Shown in pieces: positions 25,657-35,252 of a stretch of 64,000 nt of DNA. The stretch lies in NCBI GenBank assembly GCA_910576125.1, contig CAJTHM010000017.1:62001-126000 (forward strand). The letters run 5' to 3'. Numbering within the stretch: the first letter of the stretch is position 1; each line of letters opens with the position of its first letter. A program made the position numbers and the translations under genes. Source of the stretch: Lachnospiraceae bacterium. Its GTDB lineage: Bacteria > Bacillota > Clostridia > Lachnospirales > Lachnospiraceae. The notes under the pieces were generated by a model. It saw only the letters and a list, made by a program, of their open reading frames with translations. It ran no database searches and had not been told where the DNA came from.

Positions 25657-27027
25657 TTAAAAGGGGAACCTGCCCTTGCCGCCTATGCCCGGAAAACCGC
25701 CGAACATCCCGCGGCCCTTTTTGCCGCCGCCAAACTGCTTCATCATCTTCTGGCTCTGTTCGAACTGCTTGATGAAACGGTTCACTATCGCGATGTCCAC
25801 ACCGGCGCCTTTGGCGATGCGGTGCTTTCTCTGGGGATTTAGCAGCTTCGGATTCCTGCGCTCCTCTTTCGTCATGGAGAGGACGATTGCCTCCATATGC
25901 TTCAGCTGCTTCTCGTCAATCATGGACTCCAGGTCCGCTCCCTTGATTCCCAGACCGGGCAGCATGCTCAGGATACTGGTCAGCCCGCCCATGTTGCGCA
26001 TCTGCTTCATGCTCTCCAGATAGTCCTCGAAATCGAACTTGCCCTTTTTCATGCGGCCGGCCATCTCGCGGCTCTTGTCCTCGTCTAAATCTATGCTCTC
26101 CTGGGCTTTCTCAATCAGAGAGAGTACATCTCCCATCCCTAAGATTCTGTTGGCCATGCGGTCCGGGTGGAACTGCTCCATATCCGAGAGCTTCTCGCCC
26201 ATACTTACATATAAAATCGGCTTGCCTGTGACCGCTTTGATGGAAAGGGCCGCACCGCCTCTGGTATCGCCGTCCATCTTGGACAGGACCACTCCGTCAA
26301 TGCCCACCTTTTCATCGAACTCTTTCGCCACGTTCACGGCGTCCTGACCGGTCATGGCATCCACCACCAGCAAGGTCTGGTGAACAGCGACCGTGTCCTT
26401 GATCTCCTGCAGCTCCGCCATCATGTCCTCGTCTATATGCAGACGGCCTGCCGTATCCAGGATGACCACATTGTGGCCGTTCTTCTCCGCGTACCGGATT
26501 GCCTCCGCCGCAATCTCAGGCGGTCTATGGTCCGTTCCCATGGAAAACACGTCCACTTCCTGCTTCCTGCCGTTGATCTGCAGCTGCTCGATAGCGGCAG
26601 GACGGTAAATATCGCAGGCTACCAGCAAAGACTTCTTACCCCTGGTCTTGAGTTTTCCGGCAATCTTCGCCGTAGCCGTGGTCTTTCCGGCACCCTGGAG
26701 GCCAGCCATCATGATGACTGTGATGCTCTTGCCTGGCTGCATGGCAATCTCTGTGGTCTCGCTTCCCATGAGGGCAATCATTTCCTCATTGACGATTTTG
26801 ATGACCATCTGTCCGGGATTCAGGCCGTTCATCACGTCCTGCCCGATAGAGCGCTCCTCCACGGCCTTTACGAACTGCTTGACCACCTTGAAGTTCACAT
26901 CAGCCTCCAGAAGCGCCATCTTCACTTCTTTCAGGGCTGCCTTTACATCCTCCTCGGTCAGGCGCCCCTTGCTCCTCAGGTTCTTGAATACATTCTGCAG
27001 TTTATCTGTTAAGCTCTCAAATGCCAC
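25657..27027 (-). CDS. ffh: Signal recognition particle protein Ffh
   Basis: 456 residues: N domain, G domain with 'GLQGAGKTTATAKIAG', 'DTAGRLHID' and 'SKMDGDTRGGAALS', then a Met-rich M domain ('GRMKKGKFDFEDYLESMKQ', 'SMTKEERRNP', 'KQFEQSQKMMKQF') ending in a Gly-rich tail. It targets nascent membrane proteins to FtsY. The start codon is GTG (27025-27027) with AAGGAG 6 nt upstream. It follows ylxM, its usual partner gene. Confidence 0.96.
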   Translation of the reverse strand: MAFESLTDKLQNVFKNLRSKGRLTEEDVKAALKEVKMALLEADVNFKVVKQFVKAVEERSIGQDVMNGLNPGQMVIKIVNEEMIALMGSETTEIAMQPGKSITVIMMAGLQGAGKTTATAKIAGKLKTRGKKSLLVACDIYRPAAIEQLQINGRKQEVDVFSMGTDHRPPEIAAEAIRYAEKNGHNVVILDTAGRLHIDEDMMAELQEIKDTVAVHQTLLVVDAMTGQDAVNVAKEFDEKVGIDGVVLSKMDGDTRGGAALSIKAVTGKPILYVSMGEKLSDMEQFHPDRMANRILGMGDVLSLIEKAQESIDLDEDKSREMAGRMKKGKFDFEDYLESMKQMRNMGGLTSILSMLPGLGIKGADLESMIDEKQLKHMEAIVLSMTKEERRNPKLLNPQRKHRIAKGAGVDIAIVNRFIKQFEQSQKMMKQFGGGKKGRGMFGGFPGIGGKGRFPF

Positions 27028-27097
27028 CTGTGACTCCTTGTCCTGTTGTTTTCGCAGTTTGCATGTTATGCAAACTTTGCAACCTATATACTATGTC

Positions 27098-27472
27098 CTA
27101 AAGCTCTTCCAGAAGCTCATGGGACAGCTCCCGGATGACCCGCAGGCGTTCCCGCATGGCCCCGGCATCTATCACAGCGCTGTCGTCTTCTTTTTCTCCC
27201 GCAGGAAGCGTCAGCCGCCGGATTTCCTCTACAGTCTTCTTCGCTCTGGCAAAGCGCTCCACAAGATGGAGTTTGCTCTCATAATCCTGGAGTATTTTAT
27301 CGCAGCGCTTAATCAAATCATGCACGCCCTGCCTGCTGATGCCCTGGGCCTGCGCAATCTCACTTAAGGACAAGTCATGGTACACCGCGTCCTCGTAGAC
27401 GCTGCGCTGGTGCTCCGTCAGCAGTTCGCCGTAGAAATCAAATAGCATTGTCTGTTCATATATTTTATCCAT
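27098..27472 (-). CDS. YlxM/p13 family SRP-associated protein
   Basis: 124 residues in the chosen frame. The helix-turn-helix region 'LSEIAQAQGISRQGVHDLIKRCDKIL' and 'FDFYGELLTEHQRSVYEDAVYHDLS' match YlxM. In streptococci it modulates SRP GTPase activity. The ATG at 27470-27472 is chosen because the extension to 27520 begins at TTG and overlaps unrelated sequence; its ribosome site is weak (AAGG some 12 nt away). First gene of the ffh run. Confidence 0.9.
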   Translation of the reverse strand: MDKIYEQTMLFDFYGELLTEHQRSVYEDAVYHDLSLSEIAQAQGISRQGVHDLIKRCDKILQDYESKLHLVERFARAKKTVEEIRRLTLPAGEKEDDSAVIDAGAMRERLRVIRELSHELLEEL

Positions 27473-27564
27473 ATCACTACCAACCTTGTGTATCTTACTA
27501 CAGAAGCGGGCAGGTGTCAAGTGTTTTTTCTTGTCGAACTAACGTTCAATGGAGAACCTTGGTA

Positions 27565-27894
27565 TTGAAAAAAGCAATGAGAAGATTTATTTGGCACGGA
27601 AATGACACACCGCCGACAGCACCGGCTGGAACAGCAAGGAAAACGCTAAAACGTGGCGCAAGGCCCCGGGAGGTGTTGACGGAATATTTTCAGGATAGTA
27701 AAATACTGAAATGGAATGATGTTCAACCACCATATATACATAAAATAGAAAAAATCATCCTCTTCATATGGAACCGGACATATCCGGCAGATACATTCTT
27801 ACCATTGGATTTAAACGAATGGGTTTTAGAATGGACAGGAGACTTTGTCGGATATTCGCATGATAAAATAACCAAGGAGATATACCGAAGATGA
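27565..27894 (+). CDS. Small protein of unknown function, coupled to the nuclease gene
   Basis: Not recognised. About 109 residues if read from TTG (27565), which has GGAG (27551-27554) at a 10-nt spacing; an internal ATG at 27577 is the alternative. The N-terminal third is basic ('RKTLKRGARPREVL'); the rest is rich in Trp and aromatic residues ('KILKWNDVQPPYIHK', 'NEWVLEWTGDFVG'). Its stop overlaps the ATG of the nuclease gene by 4 nt (ATGA), which argues that it is translated. No signal peptide. A role connected to the nuclease, such as immunity, is speculation. Confidence 0.5.
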   Translation: MKKAMRRFIWHGNDTPPTAPAGTARKTLKRGARPREVLTEYFQDSKILKWNDVQPPYIHKIEKIILFIWNRTYPADTFLPLDLNEWVLEWTGDFVGYSHDKITKEIYRR

Positions 27895-29057
27895 GAAGAA
27901 CAAAGATATGGCTATTATCCGTTGTTTCATCAATTGCTCTGCTATTGTCAGCGTGTGCTGCCCCTGCAGCCGGCGACGCAGGCCCCTCTCCCACTCCGGA
28001 ACCGGTAGAATCTGGAGAAGAGGCGGCTTCTGAAAGCGCGTCTGAGGGTATGCCTGCTCCATCTCCTGAACCAGTGGAGCCCTGGCAAGAGCGGCCTGCG
28101 GAAAACGCTGCCCCTGACGATGGACGGCAATCCATTCCGCAACTATCCGGCCTCTCATTTTCTAACAATGATATCGCTCCATATTCAGGAGAGCCCTATG
28201 CAATCGTCAATAATAATGTCCCCTATTTCTCTGAAAGCGATCTGTCTCCTGAATCATTTGAGTACTACAGCGACCTGGACAGCCTGGGCCGGTGCGGCAC
28301 TGCATATGCTTCTATCGGATTGGATATGATGCCGGCAGAAGAACGCGAAAGCATCGGGCAGATAAAGCCTACCGGCTGGCACACGGTCAAATACAGCGAC
28401 GTGATTGACGGAAACTACTTATATAACAGATGCCATCTGATCGGATACCAGCTTACAGGGGAAAATGCCAACGAAAAGAATCTGATTACCGGCACCCGTT
28501 ATCTCAATGTCCAAGGAATGCTGCCATTTGAGGATATGGTCACAGATTATGTGAAAGAGACCGGAAACCATGTGCTCTATCGTGCCACTCCTATCTTTGA
28601 AGGAGACAATCTATTGGCATCCGGAGTATTGATGGAGGCTGAATCCGTAGAAGATACCGGTGAAGGCATCTTGTTCTGTGTCTATGCGTATAATGTACAG
28701 CCTAATATCATAATCAATTACGCTACGGGCGAAAGCAGCCTGTCGCCAGAGGGTCCGGCTTCTGAGCCTATTACCACACCAGAACCCACAGTCGAGCCTG
28801 TCCCTACTGCCGCACCAGAGCCTACAGCCGAACCTGCCCCTATAGAAGCTCCGGCAATCACAGAGACACAGGAACCCATCGATGAGCCTGTTCCACAAGG
28901 AACGACCTATATCCTGAATACTAATACGGGCAAGTTCCACTATCCTACCTGCGGCAGCGTGAAACAGATGAAAGAAAAGAACAAGCAGGAGTTTTCCGGC
29001 ACCAGGGATGAAGCCATATCAATGGGATACGATCCATGCAAGAAGTGCAATCCATAG
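27891..29057 (+). CDS. Secreted lipoprotein DNA/RNA non-specific endonuclease (EndA-like)
   Basis: 388 residues. A lipoprotein signal ends in the lipobox 'LLSAC' near residue 21, followed by a Pro/Glu/Ser-rich linker. The nuclease core (about 95-260) has 'YLYNRCHLIGYQLTGENANEKN', containing the catalytic His region of DNA-entry nucleases. Then comes a second Pro-Glu-Thr repeat region (about 280-345, 'PEPTAEPAPIEAP'). The tail has paired Cys residues ('FHYPTCGSV...DPCKKCNP'), like the small metal-binding tail domains of many Firmicutes surface nucleases. It probably degrades extracellular nucleic acid while anchored to the membrane. Good AAGGAG site 11 nt before ATG. It overlaps the small gene upstream. 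Confidence 0.87.
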   Translation: MRRTKIWLLSVVSSIALLLSACAAPAAGDAGPSPTPEPVESGEEAASESASEGMPAPSPEPVEPWQERPAENAAPDDGRQSIPQLSGLSFSNNDIAPYSGEPYAIVNNNVPYFSESDLSPESFEYYSDLDSLGRCGTAYASIGLDMMPAEERESIGQIKPTGWHTVKYSDVIDGNYLYNRCHLIGYQLTGENANEKNLITGTRYLNVQGMLPFEDMVTDYVKETGNHVLYRATPIFEGDNLLASGVLMEAESVEDTGEGILFCVYAYNVQPNIIINYATGESSLSPEGPASEPITTPEPTVEPVPTAAPEPTAEPAPIEAPAITETQEPIDEPVPQGTTYILNTNTGKFHYPTCGSVKQMKEKNKQEFSGTRDEAISMGYDPCKKCNP

Positions 29058-29066
29058 AATACTGAA

Positions 29067-29107
29067 AACGAAGCGGCCGGCCATATATCTCTGCCGGCCG
29101 CTTCGTT
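29067..29107. terminator. Perfect 15-bp hairpin between convergent genes
   Basis: AACGAAGCGGCCGGC (29067-29081) pairs with its exact reverse complement (29093-29107) over an 11-nt loop. It lies 9 nt after the nuclease stop. The U-run is weak on the plus side; on the minus side TTTT overlaps the stem end. Probably a bidirectional terminator with the GH38 gene. Confidence 0.65.
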
Positions 29108-29204
29108 CCAAAATTGCAAAGGTCTTACCGGGTATAAGGACATAAACCGTATCATCGCAACTTTCTGCGGTGGCTTACAAAGCTAAATCATAAAGGCTAC
29201 TCTT

Positions 29205-32200
29205 TTATGCCTTCAGATACAGTTTCACCGTCTTGATTTCAAACGGCCGGAAAGAAAGCTCGATTCTTTGCCCATTCTCACCGGTGAAAGGACACGGCGC
29301 GATGGTCTCTTCCAATAGATTGACTATCTCCGCGCCATCAATCTGATAGTCGGAAGACAGCTGCACCGAAGTACGGGCCCCCCTGTATTCGTGCAGGCGC
29401 ACAATGACACCCTCATCGGCCTCCGCTTTCTTCACCGCATCGACTTTTACGGATTTTCCCGACAGGCGAACAAACATTCTCTCCTCTACGAGCTTTGCAT
29501 CCGCGAATACCGTAATCGGGAGATTCAATTTCTCTGCCTCTTCCACCGTACTACATGCCGTGATATGGCCGGCATGCGGATAAAGCGCATAAGTAAAAGT
29601 ATGCTCTCCCATATCCGCCTGGGGATCCGGCGCTTTGGGCGAACGGAGAAGACTTAGCCTGACAGCGCTCCCTTCTATATTGTAGCCGTATTTGCAGTCA
29701 TTCAGAAGACTCACGCCGTAGTCGCTCTCCGACAAATCCGCCCATTTATGGCCGCACACCTCAAATTTTGCCCGATCCCAGCTTGTATTTCTGTGTGTCG
29801 GACGTTCTATGTACCCGAACTGGATGTCATAAGCGGCTTTCACGGCGCGTACATCGGTGTAAAATGCCGTCTTTAAAAGCTTATGCTCCTCTCTCCAATC
29901 CACCCGGGTCTGAAAATCAATCCGTGGGCAGACCCGGTAAAGCACCATTTCCTGACGAATCAAGGAGCGGTGGAAATGATAGACAAACTCTATCTTCATG
30001 CGCAGCGTCCCCAATTCCGAGATTCTGGCCTCCCCATCCATGGAAAGCTCTTTCTTTTTCTCCGTATAAAAGGAGTCGATATTCCAGGCATCGTTGCTCA
30101 GCGGTTTGTCTTCATACAATTCCAGGACATTTCCGAAACATCCCTCTTTCAGAACCTCCCGACAGCATTTTTTATCATAAATCATGGAAAGCCGGCCTTT
30201 TTCATTCCAGCGGATGATATAGTAAGGCGTCTCAACCATACGGGATTCCGAAATAAACTGAAATGTTTCCTGTTCCCCCGAAACTGCCTCTTCCCCCGGC
30301 ACAAAGACCAACTGTTTCAGGGACAGGGGCTCCAGCTTTGTCCGCACCAGATAACCGCCCTCTGTCCTCTGGGCGTCCAGCCTCCGCTCTCCATCGTAGA
30401 AGCAGCCCGCCTTTTCCTGCTCAATCCACACATAATCGTCCCTGGAAAATCCGTCAAACGCCGTCAGTACATAGGAATTTTCTTCCGGCTGCGTGAGGCC
30501 TGCCGCAGCCTGCTTCTGCAGCGTACCCACTTCCTTTTCCAGCGCTGTGTACATAATCCGGGAGTCCTCATAGACCTCACGGATCGAGGATCCGGGTATG
30601 ATATCGTGGAACTGATACAGCAGGACCTGCTCCCAGCACTTTCTCAGCTCTTCTTCCTTTCCGTTTCCTCCCGCTGTGCGGTTCCATGCGGACAGCCATT
30701 CCGCCTGGGAGAGCAGCAGTTCCATGCGGCGGTTCATTTTCTTATTGTAGCCCTGTGTGGTATAGGTCCCCCGGTGAAACTCCAGATACAGTTCCCCGTC
30801 CCAGACCGGAACTTTATCTTTCTCTTTTTCCGCATTTTCATGAATCTTTTTGAAAAAGCTGCCTGCCGTGTCCGTCTGCACATTGGGCAGCCCCGGCATG
30901 CGGTGAATCATCTTCCGCATTTCAAGCATTTCCCTGTTGACGCCTCCGCCGCCGTCCCCGTATCCGTAAGAAATCAGCACATCCTGCGACAGATCTTTAT
31001 TCTTGAATTTGCTCCAGCTTCCCAGAACGGTTTTCGGCGTCAGCAGTCCGTTATAGGTGGAAAACCAATCCTCCGGAGGCCTGTGTTCTTCCGGCGTCTC
31101 GATAAAATAGGTCAGAATTTCGCTTCCGTCGATGCCGCGCCAGATAAACAGATCTTCCGGAATCTGATTGTTCTCATTCCAGCTGATTTTTGTGGTCATA
31201 AATGTCTTCATTCCGCATAAGTTCAGAATCTGCGGAAGCGCCCAGCTATAGCCGAATACATCCGGCAGCCACAGGTATTCGCATGTCTTCCCGAATTCTT
31301 TCCTGAAGAAAGCGGTTCCATGGAGGAACTGGCGCACAAGGGATTCCCCTGAGGGGATATTGCAGTCGGCCTCCACCCACATGCCGCCGTCCGGCTCCCA
31401 TTTTCCCTCTGCGGCCTTTTCTTTTATCTTCGCATACAATTCCGGACAATCTTCTTTCACATACTGATATAGCTGTGGCTGGGACTGCAGAAAAATATAT
31501 TCCGGATACCGCTCCATCAGGCGAAAAACTGTACTGAAAGAACGCTGTGCTTTTTCACGGGTATGTTTCAGCCGCCACAGCCATGCCACGTCAATATGCG
31601 TATGGCCCACGGCGTGTACGGTAACGGCATGTTCTTTTTCAATCTGTCCCAGTCCCTTTTCCATCACCGCGACAGCCCTGGCCGCACTTTCATAAAGCGC
31701 CTCCTCGTCCCAGTCAATGGCGCCCAAAATCTCTTCTGTCAGACCGGTAAGAACCTGTTTCTCACTGTCCGTGGGCGCAAGCAAATCGGTGGCCTGGGCT
31801 GCCGATTTCATATAATAGTACAGCGCATCCGTATTCCGCTCCAGGAACGCCAGATCCGCCTGCTGCAGACAAAGGGTAAAATCATCCTCTCCGTCTCCCT
31901 CCATGCCCGTCCAGGCAAGGAATGTCAGCCGTACCGTTTTTCCCTCGTATTCCCGCAGCAGAATCTCCGTGTGGTTCTCATCCACGCCCTGACAGGGTCT
32001 TCCGTCCACATAGAGCATGGCCTCGAAACGTCCCCGCAGACAACCCGCTTTTTTGCCGAAATGAAACAGCAGCACCGTCTCGCAGCTTTTTGGCGCTTTC
32101 GGGATTTCCACGGTTCTTTCCAGCCACAGATAGTTGTTCCGTCCTCTCAGGCAGTCGCCGATTGCAAAGGACATACCATCTTCCATTTTCTTCGGACAGG

Positions 32201-32330
32201 CGCGGTAGACCTCATCCGGTCCGTTTTCCCCTTTTGCCGCCAGAAAAGGGGCTATGGACTGATGCCCAAAATATCTCCTGCTTTTCAGCTCCTCCGCCCG
32301 TCTCTCATATTTCCTGCTTGTTCTATCCAT
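29205..32330 (-). CDS. GH38 alpha-mannosidase
   Basis: 1041 residues, cytoplasmic (no signal peptide). The catalytic domain has the zinc ligands in 'AVGHTHIDVAWLWRLKHTREK' (HxHxD form) and the nucleophile Asp in 'LWLPDVFGYS'; 'MWVEADCNIPSGES' is also conserved. The central 3-helix domain and C-terminal beta-sandwiches follow ('FEIKTVKLYLKA' at the end). It removes alpha-mannose from imported N-glycan pieces or mannosides. ATG at 32328-32330 follows AGGGGG; the longer frame to 32372 is unsupported. It lies downstream of the DUF608 gene, probably in one operon. Confidence 0.93.
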   Translation of the reverse strand: MDRTSRKYERRAEELKSRRYFGHQSIAPFLAAKGENGPDEVYRACPKKMEDGMSFAIGDCLRGRNNYLWLERTVEIPKAPKSCETVLLFHFGKKAGCLRGRFEAMLYVDGRPCQGVDENHTEILLREYEGKTVRLTFLAWTGMEGDGEDDFTLCLQQADLAFLERNTDALYYYMKSAAQATDLLAPTDSEKQVLTGLTEEILGAIDWDEEALYESAARAVAVMEKGLGQIEKEHAVTVHAVGHTHIDVAWLWRLKHTREKAQRSFSTVFRLMERYPEYIFLQSQPQLYQYVKEDCPELYAKIKEKAAEGKWEPDGGMWVEADCNIPSGESLVRQFLHGTAFFRKEFGKTCEYLWLPDVFGYSWALPQILNLCGMKTFMTTKISWNENNQIPEDLFIWRGIDGSEILTYFIETPEEHRPPEDWFSTYNGLLTPKTVLGSWSKFKNKDLSQDVLISYGYGDGGGGVNREMLEMRKMIHRMPGLPNVQTDTAGSFFKKIHENAEKEKDKVPVWDGELYLEFHRGTYTTQGYNKKMNRRMELLLSQAEWLSAWNRTAGGNGKEEELRKCWEQVLLYQFHDIIPGSSIREVYEDSRIMYTALEKEVGTLQKQAAAGLTQPEENSYVLTAFDGFSRDDYVWIEQEKAGCFYDGERRLDAQRTEGGYLVRTKLEPLSLKQLVFVPGEEAVSGEQETFQFISESRMVETPYYIIRWNEKGRLSMIYDKKCCREVLKEGCFGNVLELYEDKPLSNDAWNIDSFYTEKKKELSMDGEARISELGTLRMKIEFVYHFHRSLIRQEMVLYRVCPRIDFQTRVDWREEHKLLKTAFYTDVRAVKAAYDIQFGYIERPTHRNTSWDRAKFEVCGHKWADLSESDYGVSLLNDCKYGYNIEGSAVRLSLLRSPKAPDPQADMGEHTFTYALYPHAGHITACSTVEEAEKLNLPITVFADAKLVEERMFVRLSGKSVKVDAVKKAEADEGVIVRLHEYRGARTSVQLSSDYQIDGAEIVNLLEETIAPCPFTGENGQRIELSFRPFEIKTVKLYLKA

Positions 32331-32424
32331 CTTTACCCCCTGTATCCGCCAGACTCCCAAAGAGCCTGTCACATGCTGATATCTGAAAATTTCAAGGCCT
32401 GTCCTTTTTTCTCTGTCCGGCTCT

Positions 32425-35082
32425 TCACAGGCCGCCCGGCGCTGTCCCTGCCATGGCCAGGCACAGGATGAGGGCCTCCCCGCTGTTTAAGGTGATTCTT
32501 TCCGCCGGCATTATAGTGTTTTCTTCCCGCTGGAACGCTATTTCGGCTCCGCCTGCAACGAGTCTTTCCGGCATGCCGCCTTTCCGGACCTGCAGCTTCT
32601 CCACTTCCATCTTCCCGTCCAGGACGCACAATTCCACACGGTTTTCCGTTACTTTCAAAACGCCGTAGCCGAAACACGTGAACCAGGGAATCGTCAGCGT
32701 TTCCTGCTTTGGAGCGATGGTGACCGCCGCCCTTGCCCTGTCATATCTGAATCCGCTCAGAGAGAGCATCAGCGTCCACGCCGCCAGCGGGCGGTAATAG
32801 TGTCCGCCGCATTCCTCATGATTGAAGATTCTGCCCGCCTGCACATAACGGCCATCGACATTTGCCGCGATCGCCCTTGCCCGCTCGAACTCGCCCATCT
32901 CCAGGTACATGCCGGAAAGCGCGAACTCGATTCCGGACCAGTTGGACTCTACCTGAACATTTCCGTATGTATATAAAGTCGGCTTCTTTCCCTCCGGATA
33001 GGAGGCGTTGATCAGGCCGCCTTCTTCCGTGTAGTTGTGTCTCCACACCTGATCCAGCACCTTTGTGATATATCCGTCCTCCACATAGCCCGGGATTCCC
33101 ATTATCCTGCAGTACCATGCGGCGTCCAGCTGCCCGCTCATCAGGCATTCGTCACGCTCATCCCCATCCATCCACAAGCTGAAATAATCACCGTTCCATA
33201 GCTTTTTGAAACTCTCTTTACCTTTCGCAAGGATTTCCCGCCAATGGGCGGCCAGCTCCTCCTCCTGCATTTCTTCAGCCAGATGCACAGCGGCTGTCAG
33301 CGATGCCAGCCACAGGCCCGCGATATAAGAGGGGATTCCCCGAAATCTCCATGCGTCATAGGTATTTGCCCGGGTGTCGTGGTCCGGAAGTCCGTCCTTG
33401 TCCGCGTCAAGCTTTTCCGTGCTGGCCATGGCTTTTACCACCGGCTCCCACATCAGCTTCAGGTACTCTCTGTCCCCGGTCCACATATAGTCTCTGCACA
33501 CCATCAGAACAAACTGCGGGTTCATGTCCACACGGTCATAGCCCCCGTCCACATGCTCAAAATCCGGGCGGAAGAAATGATGGACTCTTCCGTCCTCGCG
33601 CTGGAACCTCGTCCCCATTTCCATCTGCCTCAGCTGCAGTTCCGGGAACAGCGCCAGAATCATATAGGAACCGTAGTAGGTAATGTCCATGGTATGGAAC
33701 CCGCAGCTTCCCAGGCCCTCCCAAATCCCGAAGTCGCCGTTGCACGCCCACCAGGAGCATTTTACAAGAGTGCTGAGCTGAATCACCCAGTTTCTCGTAA
33801 ATTCCGCGGGAGCGGAACAGTTCTGAAGCGTCTCGGAGAACATCCGGACCCTGCCCTGGATTTCTTCCGCATTTTCCGTCAGATATATGGCCGCGTCCTC
33901 GGCATTTTTGCACCAGCATGTATATTTGTGGCCCACATAACTGTTTTCCGTGCTGATGTGATTGGGGAAATTCCAGGTCACCAGGAAAGTGACAGTCCTG
34001 CTCTCCCCTGGCTGCAGGATGACCTTGCTGCAAAGCGCCCCGTCGCCGAAGCCTCCGCAGGGCATTTCTTCCAGATTCCTGTACTGCCGCAGCAAAATCC
34101 CGAGAAATTCCCTCTTTCCCTCCGCCGTCTCCAGAATGTCCGGGCGCACCTCCGTCAAACGTTTCCATGGTCTGTAGCCGCTGGCAAGCTTTTTCACGGA
34201 TTCCAGCATTTCTTCAATCTTTTCTTCGCTCAAATCCTTTAAGGCTTCCAGATCCGGCATATGAAGTTCCTCATCCGCCTCTTCCCATCCCAGATTCGGA
34301 AGCTCGCCGTAATCCCGGAAACCGAACAGACAGGATTCCTCCGAACAGCCGAACGCCCCTCCGAGCACATAAGCCCCGAAAAATTCCGCATAATCGCCTT
34401 TGATATAGCTGGGAACGCCGTCAAGCACAGAAAGCGCCATGCTTCCGTTTTGTTCCGCCTTTATATCGGAGGAGCTTTCCATGAGAAGGGTCGTCCTCCC
34501 GCCGACGGTTTTGACGGTATTTTTCAGCTTCCTGTCCGCAAGCCCCCTGTTCACCGGGTTCTTCAAGGTACCCATCAGGGAAACTTCGGCCGTTTCCGAA
34601 GTCTTGTTCTTCACCTGGAAATTCACATAAAATCCGGGCATTCCGCTTGTCTTTGTATCACGGGGCACAAAAGGCGACATAAACTCTGCTTTCAATTCAA
34701 CAGGCAGGCCCGGATCCTCGTACTCCATATGGCAGATTGGAAAATCCGGCGTCCAGCGGATGGTCTCGACATTTTTTAAAAACGAATACATCACCGAACG
34801 GAAGCCGCCGATTTTCCTCCCATGGGATAATTTTCTCACAACCGGCTCTCTTCCTTCCTGTTTAGCCCTCACATAGAACGGCAGCACATCCTGATCGTAT
34901 TCCGGAAGATTCCCCTTGTTATGTTTCTCCGGATCAGATGCCGCCCAGAGGCCAAGGTTAAAGATCTCCCAGTCTTCAAGACTACCATTCTGTCTTATTT
35001 CTACGCTGCCTGTTCCGATTCCGCCCAGAGCCATTCCATGGAGTTGCTCCTGCTTCTCTGTAACTGTCCGCACTGCTCTCAT
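32425..35082 (-). CDS. GH116-like (DUF608) glycoside hydrolase
   Basis: 885 residues without a signal peptide. The N-terminal domain holds 'GGIGTGSVEIRQNGSLEDWEI', and the C-terminal (alpha/alpha)6 barrel holds 'LDADKDGLPDHDTRANTYDAWRFRG' and 'FGIWEGLGSCGFHTMD', the family pattern of bacterial homologues of non-lysosomal glucosylceramidase. Expected activity is beta-glucoside or related beta-glycoside hydrolysis; the true substrate is unknown. It starts its own transcript (promoter 35137-35165) and precedes the alpha-mannosidase by 94 nt. Confidence 0.85.
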   Translation of the reverse strand: MRAVRTVTEKQEQLHGMALGGIGTGSVEIRQNGSLEDWEIFNLGLWAASDPEKHNKGNLPEYDQDVLPFYVRAKQEGREPVVRKLSHGRKIGGFRSVMYSFLKNVETIRWTPDFPICHMEYEDPGLPVELKAEFMSPFVPRDTKTSGMPGFYVNFQVKNKTSETAEVSLMGTLKNPVNRGLADRKLKNTVKTVGGRTTLLMESSSDIKAEQNGSMALSVLDGVPSYIKGDYAEFFGAYVLGGAFGCSEESCLFGFRDYGELPNLGWEEADEELHMPDLEALKDLSEEKIEEMLESVKKLASGYRPWKRLTEVRPDILETAEGKREFLGILLRQYRNLEEMPCGGFGDGALCSKVILQPGESRTVTFLVTWNFPNHISTENSYVGHKYTCWCKNAEDAAIYLTENAEEIQGRVRMFSETLQNCSAPAEFTRNWVIQLSTLVKCSWWACNGDFGIWEGLGSCGFHTMDITYYGSYMILALFPELQLRQMEMGTRFQREDGRVHHFFRPDFEHVDGGYDRVDMNPQFVLMVCRDYMWTGDREYLKLMWEPVVKAMASTEKLDADKDGLPDHDTRANTYDAWRFRGIPSYIAGLWLASLTAAVHLAEEMQEEELAAHWREILAKGKESFKKLWNGDYFSLWMDGDERDECLMSGQLDAAWYCRIMGIPGYVEDGYITKVLDQVWRHNYTEEGGLINASYPEGKKPTLYTYGNVQVESNWSGIEFALSGMYLEMGEFERARAIAANVDGRYVQAGRIFNHEECGGHYYRPLAAWTLMLSLSGFRYDRARAAVTIAPKQETLTIPWFTCFGYGVLKVTENRVELCVLDGKMEVEKLQVRKGGMPERLVAGGAEIAFQREENTIMPAERITLNSGEALILCLAMAGTAPGGL

Positions 35083-35136
35083 CTGTTTTATTCCTCCTGC
35101 CCCCTTCTAATTGATACATGGACATCCCTCTTATAA

Positions 35137-35165
35137 AATATAATTCTCCTGCATAAACTTGTCAA
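35137..35165 (-). promoter_or_regulatory. Promoter of the GH116-GH38 pair
   Basis: Minus strand: TTGACA (35165-35160), 17-bp spacer, TATATT (35142-35137). Start expected near 35130, giving a leader of about 48 nt. Confidence 0.6.
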
Positions 35166-35209
35166 TATTTAGATTGTTCCGCTTCTTTATTGCATATTTT
35201 CAGAGCAGG

Positions 35210-35240
35210 AAAAGGAGCTCTATCAAATAGAACTCCTTTT
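35210..35240 (-). terminator. Terminator after the sugar-binding protein gene
   Basis: Minus-strand reading: AAAAGGAG ... CTCCTTTT inverted repeat with an inner TAT/ATA pair, ending in T residues, 13 nt past the stop of the substrate-binding protein gene. Fits a Rho-independent terminator separating the ABC operon from the glycosidases. Confidence 0.6.
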
Positions 35241-35252
35241 TAAGTTGACCGC

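Noticed and set aside
29883..31220. 445-codon plus-strand ORF opposite the GH38 gene
   Set aside because: Antisense frame of a gene with full GH38 motifs.
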